Assembly: GCF_035987325.1 (NCBI RefSeq)
Contig: NZ_CP108488.1
Coordinates: forward strand, 1,302,001-1,366,000
Origin: Streptomyces sp. NBC_01244
GTDB lineage: Bacteria > Actinomycetota > Actinomycetes > Streptomycetales > Streptomycetaceae
Reading direction: 5' to 3'
Length of the DNA stretch: 64,000 bases
Shown here one piece after another: positions 25,285 to 33,074 of this stretch (positions are counted from its first letter, which is position 1; each line of letters starts with the position of its first letter). The notes under the pieces are model-generated. The model made no database searches. It was not told the DNA's origin and saw only the letters and a program-made list of their open reading frames with translations. Both the position numbers and the translations under genes were made by a program.

Positions 25285-26319
25285 TCACTCGGCGGGCGCC
25301 GCCTGAGGCAGCAGTGCGACCGCCTGCCGCTCCAGCGCGAGGGCGCCGTCCACGAGCCCGGCGCAGGCGTCGAAGAGCTCCCGCCGTCCCGCGGCGTCCG
25401 CCCCGGGGTCCGCCGTACGGGCCAGCTCGGCGAGCCGCGACCACTGCCGCCCGGAGTCGCGGAAGAGCCCGGCGGCCTCCCCGTGCCCGGCGAGGTCGAG
25501 GAAGTCCGCGTACAGCGGCCGGGTGGCGCCCGGGGCGGTCCACTCCTCCTCGAGGCAGGCGTACAGCCGCCGCGTACCCAGCGCGAAGGCCTCGGGCGTG
25601 GCGAAGCGGCGCTCCCAGCCGGTCTTGGTCCCGGTGTCGCGCAGCTGCGCGGCGAACTTCTCCATGCCGGAGAAGCCGAAGTTGACGTCGAAGTGGTTGC
25701 CGAGCACCGGCCCGGTGAGGCGGGAGACCGTGGCGGCGATCGCCGCGTCCAGGTCGGGGTCGCCCGCGGGCTTCCCGGTGGTCACCACCATCTGGTGGCG
25801 GCCCTTCTTGTGGCCGGACCAGGCGGCGCCGAACTCCTCGCGGCCGATCGCGTACGGGCCCCCGGCCCCGTCCAGACCGGGCGCCGGGTCGTCGACGTGG
25901 AGGGTGTCACCGTCATGGCCGACCACGGCCACCACGTACGGATCGGCGGCGGCCAGTTCGACCATCGGCGCGGGGCCGTGCCAGGGCAGGGCGGAGCGGT
26001 CGACGGTGCAGAACACCGGGGCCCCGGCGTCGAGCGCGGCCTCGACCCGGTTCCAGCGGGGCTTGGCGCTGCGCGTGGCCTCGTACGGGATGCGCAGGCG
26101 GGTCAGGGCGACCTGGACCCAGGGGTCGGGGTGGGCCTGGGCGACGATCGTCGGCATCGGCGGCCGGCCGGCGTACTCGAACACGAAGTACATGAAGCCG
26201 ATACCGCCCGCCAGGCCCGCGACCAGGGCCTCTTCGTGCACGCTGCCGAGCGCGTGCCGGATCAGCGTGGCCTCGCGGTGGGATCCGGGGGCGAAGTCTT
26301 CATATACGTGCGCAGTCAT
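25285..26319 (-). CDS. BtrH N-terminal-like / DUF4872 protein
   Basis: A 344-residue protein. The N-terminal half resembles the BtrH domain: a papain-like fold with a GGIGFMYFVF opening after a short acidic start, then DPYVVAVVGHDGDTLHVDDP. In butirosin biosynthesis BtrH transfers an acyl side chain from a carrier protein; most genomic relatives stand alone with unknown substrate. The C-terminal half is the DUF4872 region with FGFSGMEKFAAQLRDT. It is read divergently from the DUF1304-TetR operon, and the TetR operator lies in the shared gap, so it may be co-regulated. Confidence 0.8.
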   Translation of the reverse strand: MTAHVYEDFAPGSHREATLIRHALGSVHEEALVAGLAGGIGFMYFVFEYAGRPPMPTIVAQAHPDPWVQVALTRLRIPYEATRSAKPRWNRVEAALDAGAPVFCTVDRSALPWHGPAPMVELAAADPYVVAVVGHDGDTLHVDDPAPGLDGAGGPYAIGREEFGAAWSGHKKGRHQMVVTTGKPAGDPDLDAAIAATVSRLTGPVLGNHFDVNFGFSGMEKFAAQLRDTGTKTGWERRFATPEAFALGTRRLYACLEEEWTAPGATRPLYADFLDLAGHGEAAGLFRDSGRQWSRLAELARTADPGADAAGRRELFDACAGLVDGALALERQAVALLPQAAPAE

Positions 26320-26360
26320 GCGGTCAGCGTAGCCGCGCCGGGGACGGCCGGCCGCGACCC

Positions 26361-26388
26361 GACTTCCTGTACAGTTGTCCAGGAAGTC
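26361..26388. promoter_or_regulatory. TetR-type operator in a divergent promoter region
   Basis: A 28-base inverted repeat, with GACTTCCTG and CAGGAAGTC as perfect 9-base outer arms. Of 14 paired positions, 12 match, and the core is TGTACAGTTGTCCA, the common form of TetR-family sites. It lies 44 bp before the DUF1304 gene and 42 bp from the BtrH-like start. The TetR gene at 26782 is the natural binder. Confidence 0.75.
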
Positions 26389-26431
26389 GGGGGGACCGCC
26401 CTCCGCTCACCCCGCCCCCAGGGAGGTGGCC

Positions 26432-26785
26432 GTGCACACGGTCGCAACGATCCTCATCGGCCTCGTCGCCGCGCTGCACGTGTACTTCCTGGTCCTGGAG
26501 ATGTTCCTGTGGCAGCGGCCGCCCGGCCGGGCCCTGTCCGGCTTCGATGCCGACACGGCCCGCCTGACCGCCCCGCTCGCCGCCAACCAGGGCCTCTACA
26601 ACGGATTCCTCGCCGCCGGCCTGGTCTGGTCCCTCGTCATCGACTCGCTCGCCACGCAGATCTTCTTCCTCGTCTGCGTGATCGTCGCCGGGGTGTACGG
26701 GGCCGCGACCGCCAACCGCCGCATCCTCGTCGCCCAGGCGCTGCCCGGCGCCCTCGCCCTGGGCGCGGCGCTGCTCGCCGGATGA
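26432..26785 (+). CDS. DUF1304 family membrane protein
   Basis: About 117 residues with four hydrophobic segments. The family pattern is clear: an N-terminal helix with HVYFLVLEMFLWQRP, then ANQGLYNGFLAAGL. GTG 26432 is chosen because GGGAGG lies 5 bases upstream. Function is unknown in the family; members are often near regulators or efflux genes. The stop overlaps the TetR gene as ATGA, so the two form an operon under the operator at 26361-26388. Confidence 0.85.
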   Translation: MHTVATILIGLVAALHVYFLVLEMFLWQRPPGRALSGFDADTARLTAPLAANQGLYNGFLAAGLVWSLVIDSLATQIFFLVCVIVAGVYGAATANRRILVAQALPGALALGAALLAG

Positions 26786-27474
26786 CCTCCGGCGAGCAGG
26801 GCGTGCGACCGCCCGCAGGACCGGGCGCGTACGCCGGTGCGAGCCCCGACGGACCGGCCGCCACGGATGCCGCCGCGGGAGCAGGCGCCACCCCCCGAAC
26901 CGACCCCCGCACCGCCCGCACCAGGGCCCGGCTGCGCGAGAGCCTCCTCGCCGAGTGCGCGGACCGGCCGCTCGCCGAGGTCAGCGTTTCGGCGGTGGTC
27001 CGCCGGGCGGGCGTCGGCCGGGCCACGTTCTACCTGCACTACGAGGACCTCACCGCGCTCGCGGTGGACGCGTGCGCCGACGTCGTGCACGCGGCGGTCG
27101 ACGCCCTGCACGCCTGGCAGACGGCCCCGTCGACGGCCGCGCCGCCGCCTCCCCCGGCCCGGCCCCCGGCCGCACTCGCCGCGTTCCTCGGCGGCGCGGC
27201 CGACCGGGCCCCCCTCTACCGCACCCTGCTCCTGCCCGGCGGTGGCGGCCCTCTCGGCGAACGCCTGTACCGGGAGCTGCGCGAGCGCAGCCGGGCCGAG
27301 CGCACCGCGGTGGGCGCTCCGCGCCCCGAGCTGGTCGCTTCGGCCGTGGCAGCCACCTTCACCGCCGTCCTGGCGGACTGGCTGCACGGCGATCTCCCCG
27401 CCGACCTGGCGGACCCTGCCGGGCTGGCGGACCGGATCTGGCTGCTCCTCGTAGCACTCCACCGAGCGGGGTGA
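26782..27474 (+). CDS. TetR family transcriptional regulator
   Basis: About 230 residues from ATG 26782, coupled to the upstream gene by ATGA. After 45 disordered residues comes the TetR DNA-binding domain (about residues 48-95), with VSVSAVVRRAGVGRATFYLHY as helix-turn-helix, followed by the YEDLTAL start of the ligand domain. The C-terminal domain has Pro-rich loops. Like most members it should repress its own operon and release DNA on ligand binding; the ligand is unknown. Confidence 0.9.
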   Translation: MTSGEQGVRPPAGPGAYAGASPDGPAATDAAAGAGATPRTDPRTARTRARLRESLLAECADRPLAEVSVSAVVRRAGVGRATFYLHYEDLTALAVDACADVVHAAVDALHAWQTAPSTAAPPPPPARPPAALAAFLGGAADRAPLYRTLLLPGGGGPLGERLYRELRERSRAERTAVGAPRPELVASAVAATFTAVLADWLHGDLPADLADPAGLADRIWLLLVALHRAG

Positions 27475-27623
27475 TCCACGGAAGCCGACAGGGCCGGGCG
27501 TCTTACCGGGACCGCTCCGGAACCCGGCCGGGGCTTCCACCCGGGGGGTGGGGCGGGGCGCACCGGCCGCCTGCCACCCCGACAGGCCCTAGAACGGCCC
27601 GCGTCGCGGAGAACGCTCCGTGA

Positions 27624-28166
27624 TCAGAGGGTTCGGCCCTCCGTGCTCAGCCCGGTCTCGGCCATGACCCGGGCGACGGTGTCCTCCAGGGAGTGCTCCG
27701 CCTCGATGACGCTCTCCCAGTCGCCGGGCAGCAGGTCGAGGGGCCGGTACCACTCGCGCATCTCCGCCTCGCCGTACTCCGCCGCATGCGGCTTGCCCGC
27801 GTGGCGTCGCAGGGTCTCCTCGAACGGCACGTCGAGGTAGTAGAAGTGCGTCGGCCCGCGGTGGGCCCGGCGCAGCGCGTCGAGCATGGGGCCGTAGCGG
27901 TCCGCGTAGAGGATCCCCTCGACGATGACGTGGAAGCCGTGGTCCAGCGCGTAGCGCGCCACGCTGCCGATGAGCCCGATGTTCGCGGCGCCGGGAGTGT
28001 CCCGCTCGCGCAGGACGACGCGGCGCAGGTTGTCCTGGCCCACGAGCGCCAGGCCCCGCCCGTGGCGGTCGCGGATGCCCTCCGCCACCGAGGACTTGCC
28101 CGCGGCGGAGTTGCCGCGCAGCACGATCAGCCGGGTGTCCGGCGTGCCGGTCATCATCCGGCTCAC
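27624..28166 (-). CDS. P-loop kinase-like AAA protein
   Basis: A 180-residue protein with Walker A LRGNSAAGKSS, a Walker B-like HVIVEGILYADRY and the lid region RRHAGKPHAAEYGEAEMREWY. It belongs to the small AAA_33/zeta-toxin/chloramphenicol-phosphotransferase-like group that phosphorylates small molecules or nucleotides. The substrate is unknown. GTG 28166 is the longest start; ATG 28157 or 28154 is also possible. Downstream it converges on the TetR gene. Confidence 0.78.
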   Translation of the reverse strand: MSRMMTGTPDTRLIVLRGNSAAGKSSVAEGIRDRHGRGLALVGQDNLRRVVLRERDTPGAANIGLIGSVARYALDHGFHVIVEGILYADRYGPMLDALRRAHRGPTHFYYLDVPFEETLRRHAGKPHAAEYGEAEMREWYRPLDLLPGDWESVIEAEHSLEDTVARVMAETGLSTEGRTL

Positions 28167-28192
28167 GCTACCCGTCCGCCCCGGACGTGCGT

Positions 28193-28221
28193 GAGCCCCG
28201 CCGGAAGATCCGGCGGGGCTC
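28193..28221 (-). terminator. Strong hairpin terminator of the cold-shock gene
   Basis: A perfect 13-base stem (GAGCCCCGCCGGA with TCCGGCGGGGCTC) and 3-base loop lie 28 bp past the cold-shock stop. There is no T-run, which is common for Streptomyces terminators. Confidence 0.85.
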
Positions 28222-28249
28222 CGTCACGGGCTGGGCTCGTGAAGCGGTG

Positions 28250-28456
28250 CTACCCGATCGCGACCACCTGCTCCGCCTGGGGCCCCTTCGGCCCCTGCGT
28301 CACGTCGTACTCGACCTTCGCGCCCTCCGCCAGCTCCTTGAAGCCGGTGGTCTGGATGGCGGAGAAGTGCACGAACACGTCGGGGCCACCGTCGTCCTGC
28401 TGGATGAACCCGAACCCCTTCTCCGAGTTGAACCACTTCACGATGCCAGTTGCCAT
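28250..28456 (-). CDS. Cold-shock protein (CspA family)
   Basis: A 68-residue OB-fold protein with both RNP motifs, KGFGFI and VFVHFSAI. It begins [18 protein letters not shown] and ends EQVVAIG, the normal family length. It acts as an RNA chaperone or anti-terminator on single-stranded nucleic acid. AAGGATC stands upstream of the ATG, and a strong terminator follows. It is read divergently from the oxygenase at 28679 across 222 bp, which should include its long leader. Confidence 0.97.
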   Translation of the reverse strand: MATGIVKWFNSEKGFGFIQQDDGGPDVFVHFSAIQTTGFKELAEGAKVEYDVTQGPKGPQAEQVVAIG

Positions 28457-28678
28457 CTGTACTGATCCTTCACAACGTTCCACCGGCCGCACACGCGGCC
28501 GGACCCGATCCTGCCCATTGATCGGCTCGAGCACACGCCAAGCGCGGCCAACCGGGGTGCTTCCGGATATTCGAACTTTTCTCCGTCCCATCCGTGAAAC
28601 GGGGGAGCAGGCCTTCGCAGGGGCCCCGGGAAGGACCTCGGCGGGGCGCTCCGGAGGAGTCTTCGAGAGGGGACGGAC

Positions 28679-29728
28679 ATGGGTGAGCTCGCGACGTTCC
28701 GGGTGCCGGCCCGGGTCACGGGAACGACGGCGGACACCATGCTCGGCGGGGCGATGGTCCGCGCCTGGCAGCGCGACGGGATCTTCCAAGTGGCCGCCGA
28801 CGGACGGCAGGAGGCCCGCACGCGGGCCGCGCTGGCGGCGAGCCGGCGGTTCTTCGCCCGGCCCGCGGCGGAGAAGGCCGCGTGCGTCAACGACACCTCG
28901 TACAGCGGGTACATCGCCTCGGGCGAGGAGGTGACGGACGGCCGGCCGGACGCCTCGGAGATCTTCACCATCACCCCCGACATCGCTCCGGTCGCGGCCG
29001 CCGGCCTGCCCTGCCACGGCCCCGTCCCCTGGCCCTCCCCCGGCTACCGCGCGGCCATGGAGGCCTACTTGGCGGGCGTCGGCGGGCTCGGCGAGCGGCT
29101 GCTGCGGCTCGTGGCCCTCGGACTCGGCCTCGGACCGGCCGGCATCGACCGGCTCGCGGGGCTGACCCGCGGAGGCTGGCACCACATGCGGGTGCTGCGC
29201 TTCCCCGCAGCCGAGCGGACCGCGGAGCGCGGGATCGGTGCCCACACCGACTACGGGCTCCTGGTGATCGCCGCCCAGGACGAGGTGGGCGGGCTCTTCG
29301 TGCGGCCTCCGGTGCCGGGTGAGGTGCGCCCGCGCAATTGGCTGCCGGGCGAGAGCACGGCGGGCTTCGCCGAGGACCTGCCCGGCTGGACCCCCGTACG
29401 GCCCGTGGCGCGGGTGCTGACGGTGTTCCCCGGGGACATCCTCCAGTTCATGACCGGCGGCGCGCTGCTGTCCACCCCGCACCGGGTGCGGCTCGCGGAC
29501 CGGGAGCGGTACGCCCTCGCCTACTTCCACGAGCCGCGCTTCGGCGCTCGGATCCGCCCCCTCGACCCGGCACGGTCCCAGCGGGGCGGGGACGGCGGCG
29601 CGGAGGCCGCGGTGATCCACTACGGGGAGCACTTCACCCGGATGTTCATGCGGTGCTATCCGCGGCGGGCAACGACGCGGCGGATCGAGACGCAGGGGCT
29701 GCTGCGGCACCTCGCCGCGGCCCGCTGA
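28679..29728 (+). CDS. efe: 2-oxoglutarate-dependent ethylene/succinate-forming enzyme-like oxygenase
   Basis: A 349-residue Fe(II)/2-oxoglutarate oxygenase. It looks like the Pseudomonas syringae ethylene-forming enzyme (350 residues) from end to end. Iron ligands are His189, Asp191 ([17 protein letters not shown]) and His268 (LLSTPHRV); Arg277 should bind 2-oxoglutarate. Residues I recall as important for arginine binding and ethylene release are at the same positions: Glu84 (ASGEEVTDG), Arg171 (HHMRVLRF), Tyr192, Ala198 and Phe283. Residue 278 is Tyr rather than Phe. The last third has [15 protein letters not shown]. Known EFE makes ethylene from 2-oxoglutarate and also oxidises L-arginine. 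Activity here is inferred. A GAGAGGGGA lies 5 bases before the ATG. The 3' end overlaps a convergent gene. Confidence 0.9.
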   Translation: MGELATFRVPARVTGTTADTMLGGAMVRAWQRDGIFQVAADGRQEARTRAALAASRRFFARPAAEKAACVNDTSYSGYIASGEEVTDGRPDASEIFTITPDIAPVAAAGLPCHGPVPWPSPGYRAAMEAYLAGVGGLGERLLRLVALGLGLGPAGIDRLAGLTRGGWHHMRVLRFPAAERTAERGIGAHTDYGLLVIAAQDEVGGLFVRPPVPGEVRPRNWLPGESTAGFAEDLPGWTPVRPVARVLTVFPGDILQFMTGGALLSTPHRVRLADRERYALAYFHEPRFGARIRPLDPARSQRGGDGGAEAAVIHYGEHFTRMFMRCYPRRATTRRIETQGLLRHLAAAR

Positions 29729-30014
29729 CCCGGCAGCCGAGGCAGTCGGCGTGGCCGGTGTGCGCCGCGGTGTCGCGGACCCGCCAGTCCCATTGGCTCT
29801 CCGGGCGGGGCCCGCTCGGCTTGCCCCAGCCGGCGAGGTGCAGCAGCCAGGTGGTGACGCCCGCCGCCGCGACGACCCCCAGGCCGATCCAGATGCCCGG
29901 GGTCCAGGAGGCGCACAGGGCCGCGCCCGCGGCCGTGCTTCCCACCAGGGCGATCGCGGTGCCGGTCCAGCCCGCCACCGTGTGGCCGAGGTCCACGTGG
30001 CCGTGAGCGCTCAT
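29646..30014 (-). CDS. HGxxPAAT-like small membrane protein
   Basis: A 122-residue protein with two membrane helices at about residues 20-35 and 40-62. It has the GHTVAGWTG opening and the tail GHADCLGCR that I know from Streptomyces proteins near tryptophan genes. Function is unknown. Its last 27 codons run antisense through the end of the oxygenase gene, so the two messages overlap by 83 bp. It is divergent from the MarR gene. Confidence 0.8.
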   Translation of the reverse strand: MSAHGHVDLGHTVAGWTGTAIALVGSTAAGAALCASWTPGIWIGLGVVAAAGVTTWLLHLAGWGKPSGPRPESQWDWRVRDTAAHTGHADCLGCRVSGPRRGAAAAPASRSAASLPAADSTA

Positions 30015-30088
30015 CGTTCTCCCCTGCTTCGTCGGTTCAGTAGGCTCGAAAGGCGTTCTCTTACGGAGAAAGCCATTTACCTCACGAG

Positions 30089-30101
30089 CTAAGTAACTTA
30101 G
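30089..30101. promoter_or_regulatory. Palindromic operator before the MarR gene
   Basis: CTAAGTAACTTAG is a perfect 13-base palindrome with an odd centre, 18 bp before the MarR start and in the gap shared with the HGxxPAAT-like gene. It is AT-rich against the surrounding DNA and typical of MarR sites. Autoregulation is inferred. Confidence 0.65.
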
Positions 30102-30119
30102 ATGCTAAGGAGTAACCGC

Positions 30120-30614
30120 GTGCAGGGCAAGCCCCGCCCCGCGGCCACGGTCCAGGAAGCGCTGTCGCGCATGGACCGGTACGTCGCCCTCGGCATCGTC
30201 GGCCAGCAGGAGGTCGCGCAGCTCCTGGGGCTGAACGTCACCGACCTGACCTGCCTCGGCCACATCCTGGGCGCCGGAAAGGACCCGCTCGGCGCGGGCG
30301 ACCTCGCCGAGCTGACCAACCTCACCACCGGCGCGGTGACCGGCGTGCTCAACCGTCTGGAACGCGCCGGGTACGCGAGCCGGCAGCCCGATCCCGCCGA
30401 CCGGCGCCGGGTACGGGTGGTCGCGGAGCCCGCCGCCGCCGCCCGGATCTTCGCCGTCTACGAGCCCTTCTACGCCCGGCTCGGCGCGGTGTTCGCCGAG
30501 TACACCCCGGACGAGATCGCCGTCATCGCCGACTGGTTCGGGCGGGCGACGGCCGAGGTCACCGCCCATCTGGACCGGGTACGGGCCGGGGAACTCGGGC
30601 CGGTGGCCCCGTAA
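30120..30614 (+). CDS. MarR family transcriptional regulator
   Basis: About 164 residues. GTG 30120 is chosen because AAGGAG sits 7 bases upstream. The winged helix spans about residues 35-100: LTDLTCLGHILGAG-like helix, LTNLTTGAVTGVLNRLERAGY for recognition, and DPADRRRVRVV as the wing. The family controls efflux, stress or aromatic-compound genes and is often self-repressing; here a palindrome lies right before the start. Confidence 0.9.
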   Translation: MQGKPRPAATVQEALSRMDRYVALGIVGQQEVAQLLGLNVTDLTCLGHILGAGKDPLGAGDLAELTNLTTGAVTGVLNRLERAGYASRQPDPADRRRVRVVAEPAAAARIFAVYEPFYARLGAVFAEYTPDEIAVIADWFGRATAEVTAHLDRVRAGELGPVAP

Positions 30615-30617
30615 CCC

Positions 30618-30708
30618 CGATGGTAAAATTTGCCTTTTGGCGACGTTCGCGTCGCGCTCCCGATCATCTTGCCCAAACATTCGAAACACGCCTCACGGAA
30701 GGTTCTGC
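30618..30708 (+). promoter_or_regulatory. AT-rich leader of the DEAD-box helicase gene
   Basis: The sequence GGTAAAATTTGCC, an imperfect dyad, is followed by TTTTGG and a GCGACGTTCGCGTCGC hairpin-forming stretch. The A+T content stands out sharply from its surroundings. Leaders of cold-induced helicases are often structured; a role as promoter and cold-responsive leader is a guess. Confidence 0.45.
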
Positions 30709-32211
30709 ATGAAGAACCCGTCACCTCATGGGCGCTTCGGCATCAAGCCCGGAGCGAAGGCAGGCCCGAAGGGCGGTGCGAAGGGCGGCGGCAAGACCCC
30801 GCGGACCCTCGGCCCCCAGGGCGAGTACTCAATGCCCCGGACGACCACGCCGGCGCTGCCGCCGGTGGAGTCCTTCTCGGAGCTCGGCCTGCCCCCTGAG
30901 CTGGTGACGACGATGGCCGACCAGGGGGTGGCACAGCCGTTCCCCATCCAGGCGGCGACCCTCCCCAACTCCCTGGCGGGCCGCGACATCCTCGGCCGCG
31001 GGCGGACCGGCTCCGGCAAGACGCTCGCCTTCGGCCTGGCCCTGCTCGCCCGTACGGCGGGGCAGCAGGCCGATCCGAAGCGGCCGCTCGCGCTGGTCCT
31101 CGTACCGACCCGCGAGCTGGCGCAGCAGGTGACCGAGGCCCTGGCCCCGTACGCCCAGGCGCTGAAGCTGCGCATGGCCACGGTCGTCGGCGGACTGTCG
31201 ATCGGCAAGCAGACGGGCGCGCTGCGCACCGGCGCCGAGATCGTGGTGGCCACCCCGGGGCGGCTCAGCGACCTCATCGGCCGGCGCGACGTGCACCTGG
31301 AGCGCGTGAAGATCGTCGTCCTCGACGAGGCCGACCAGATGTGCGACATGGGCTTCATGCCGCAGGTCACCGAGATCCTCGACCAGTGCCACCACGCCGG
31401 CCAGCGGATGCTGTTCTCGGCCACCCTGGACCGCAACGTGGACCAGCTGGTGCAGCGGTACCTGAAGGACCCGGTCGGCCACTCCGTGGACCCGCAGTCC
31501 GCTTCGGTGTCCACGATGGACCACCACGTGCTGCACATCCACGCGGCCGACAAGGTCTCGGCCGCGACCGAGATCGCGGCGCGCGAGGGCCGGGTGCTGA
31601 TGTTCCTGGACACCAAGCACGGGGTCGACCAGTTCGTGAAGCACCTGCGGGCGATGGGCGTACGCGCCGAGGGTCTGCACAGCGGGAAGTCACAGCCGCA
31701 GCGCACCCGGACGCTCGGGCAGTTCAAGGACGGCCTGCTGAACGTCCTGGTCGCCACCAACGTCGCCGCGCGCGGCATCCACATCGAGGACCTCGACCTC
31801 GTGGTCAACGTGGACCCGCCGGCCGACAGCAAGGACTACCTGCACCGGGGCGGCCGCACCGCGCGGGCCGGCGAGTCCGGCAAGGTCGTCACCCTGGTCA
31901 CCCCGAACCAGCGGCGCGACATCGTCCGGCTGATGGCCGACGCCAAGATCCGGCCGACCATCACCCAGGTCCGCTCCGGCGAGGCCGCGCTGAGCCGGAT
32001 CACCGGCGCGAAGGCCCCCTCCGGCGTACCGCTGGCCGGCGCCGCGGCCACCGACGCCAAGGGCCGGCCCTCGGGCTCGGACCTCGGCTTCCGCGGGATC
32101 GGCACCCGGCCCGGGCGGCCCGGCAAGGGCAAGGAGTCCCGCAAGACCATCGAGGCCCGGCAGGCCGCCGAGGCCCGTGCGGCGGCGCGGGTGCGGCGCG
32201 GTACGAAGTAG
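30709..32211 (+). CDS. DEAD-box ATP-dependent RNA helicase
   Basis: About 500 residues from ATG 30709, with GGAAGG upstream. It contains the full helicase core: Q motif, motif I GRTGSGKT, Ia PTRELAQQ, motif II VLDEADQM, motif III SATL and motif VI HRGGRTARAG. The N-terminus is Lys/Gly-rich and the C-terminus is basic and Ala/Arg-rich, likely for RNA binding. It unwinds structured RNA in ribosome assembly, decay or cold adaptation. A cold-shock gene lies 2.3 kb away but in a separate unit. A clear terminator follows. Confidence 0.96.
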   Translation: MKNPSPHGRFGIKPGAKAGPKGGAKGGGKTPRTLGPQGEYSMPRTTTPALPPVESFSELGLPPELVTTMADQGVAQPFPIQAATLPNSLAGRDILGRGRTGSGKTLAFGLALLARTAGQQADPKRPLALVLVPTRELAQQVTEALAPYAQALKLRMATVVGGLSIGKQTGALRTGAEIVVATPGRLSDLIGRRDVHLERVKIVVLDEADQMCDMGFMPQVTEILDQCHHAGQRMLFSATLDRNVDQLVQRYLKDPVGHSVDPQSASVSTMDHHVLHIHAADKVSAATEIAAREGRVLMFLDTKHGVDQFVKHLRAMGVRAEGLHSGKSQPQRTRTLGQFKDGLLNVLVATNVAARGIHIEDLDLVVNVDPPADSKDYLHRGGRTARAGESGKVVTLVTPNQRRDIVRLMADAKIRPTITQVRSGEAALSRITGAKAPSGVPLAGAAATDAKGRPSGSDLGFRGIGTRPGRPGKGKESRKTIEARQAAEARAAARVRRGTK

Positions 32212-32238
32212 TACGACGGGGCGCTAAGCAGCACGACG

Positions 32239-32272
32239 GAGGGCCGGGACCGCGGGAGCGGTTCCGGCCCTC
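32239..32272. terminator. Hairpin terminator between convergent genes
   Basis: A 15-base stem with one mismatch (GAGGGCCGGGACCGC with GCGGTTCCGGCCCTC) and a GGGA loop lie 27 bp past the helicase stop and 34 bp past the end of the convergent gene. It can serve both. Confidence 0.8.
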
Positions 32273-32306
32273 CCGTGCATCCCGTGCATCCCGTGAGGTC
32301 ACGGGT

Positions 32307-32834
32307 TCAAGCGGCCCGCCGCAGCAGCCGCTGCGCCGCCGCGTTGCGGACCCGGCGGGTCCGGGCGCCCGCGGCGAGCAGGCGCAGGGCCTCGTCGGAG
32401 TGCAGGGACTGGGCCGCCGTGCGCTGACACCAGTCGGAGGCGGCGAGGAGTTCCGCCGGGGACCAGGGCTCGCCCCGGGTGACGGCCTTCAGCAGGGTCC
32501 ACTCGCGCAGTCGGCGGGCGGCGAAGGTGCGGCCGCCGAGGGCCGCTCCGACGGCCTGCGCCCAGGCCACAAAGGCCTCGTCGGCCAGCAGCCCGGACGC
32601 CCGCCGGTCGAGGTGCGTGACCACCGCGCTCTCGGCCATCACCAGGTCCGGGTCGCGCAGGACGGCGGCGACGGCCTCGGCTTCCGCGGGTTGGCCGGAG
32701 ACGGCTGCCAGGGACTCCAGGTGCCGGGCGTAGCGCCAGTGCTCGGACGGCGTGTTCACCGCCACCGTGCCCGTCGGTCCCCCGGTCCGGCGCTCCGGGT
32801 CGCCCTGGCGTATCTGGTACTCGCTTCTCCCCAT
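32307..32834 (-). CDS. Hypothetical protein, Ala/Arg-rich helical
   Basis: About 175 residues from ATG 32834 (MGRSEYQIRQG). The body is all-helical, with repeated Leu/Ala/Arg segments resembling HEAT- or ANTAR-like helices, and ends in a basic tail (RRVRNAAAQRLLRRAA). No family is certain. Codon use is typical of the neighbourhood. It converges on the helicase gene. Confidence 0.6.
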   Translation of the reverse strand: MGRSEYQIRQGDPERRTGGPTGTVAVNTPSEHWRYARHLESLAAVSGQPAEAEAVAAVLRDPDLVMAESAVVTHLDRRASGLLADEAFVAWAQAVGAALGGRTFAARRLREWTLLKAVTRGEPWSPAELLAASDWCQRTAAQSLHSDEALRLLAAGARTRRVRNAAAQRLLRRAA

Positions 32835-32990
32835 GCGGACATTCCACACGACACCGGTGAACGCCACGTTGTCAGGGTGGCATCAAGCCCGCGGCGGCAC
32901 CGCGGCGGCACCGCGGCGGCGCCGGCACCAGGGCGCCGGCCGCGTGGCCCGGCACACCCCGAGGCCCACATCCGTGCAGGTCACAGGAGC

Positions 32991-33023
32991 ATCACGTGAT
33001 CACGGCACGTCTTGTGCCACGTG
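32991..33023. promoter_or_regulatory. Cluster of CACGTG palindromes
   Basis: ATCACGTGAT (32991-33000) is a perfect 10-base palindrome. A second CACGTG is at 33018-33023, and between them GGCAC and GTGCC form a small dyad. The cluster lies in the shared 240-bp gap between two divergent genes, next to 11-base GC-rich tandem repeats at about 32890-32925. An operator role is inferred. Confidence 0.4.
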
Positions 33024-33074
33024 AACGGCGACCTGTGGGATGGCCGGAACCAAAGGCGAGGGCGGGGGCCGAAC

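Noticed and set aside
27581..27592. GACAGGCCCTAG, equal to the outer end of the MITE-like repeat
   Set aside because: Only 12 bases match, there is no second arm and no AAACTCC core. Chance or a minimal remnant; not enough to call a third copy.
32281..32330. GGTTCAAGC, resembling a tRNA T-arm, next to the helicase terminator
   Set aside because: No acceptor stem, D-arm or anticodon arm can be drawn around it.
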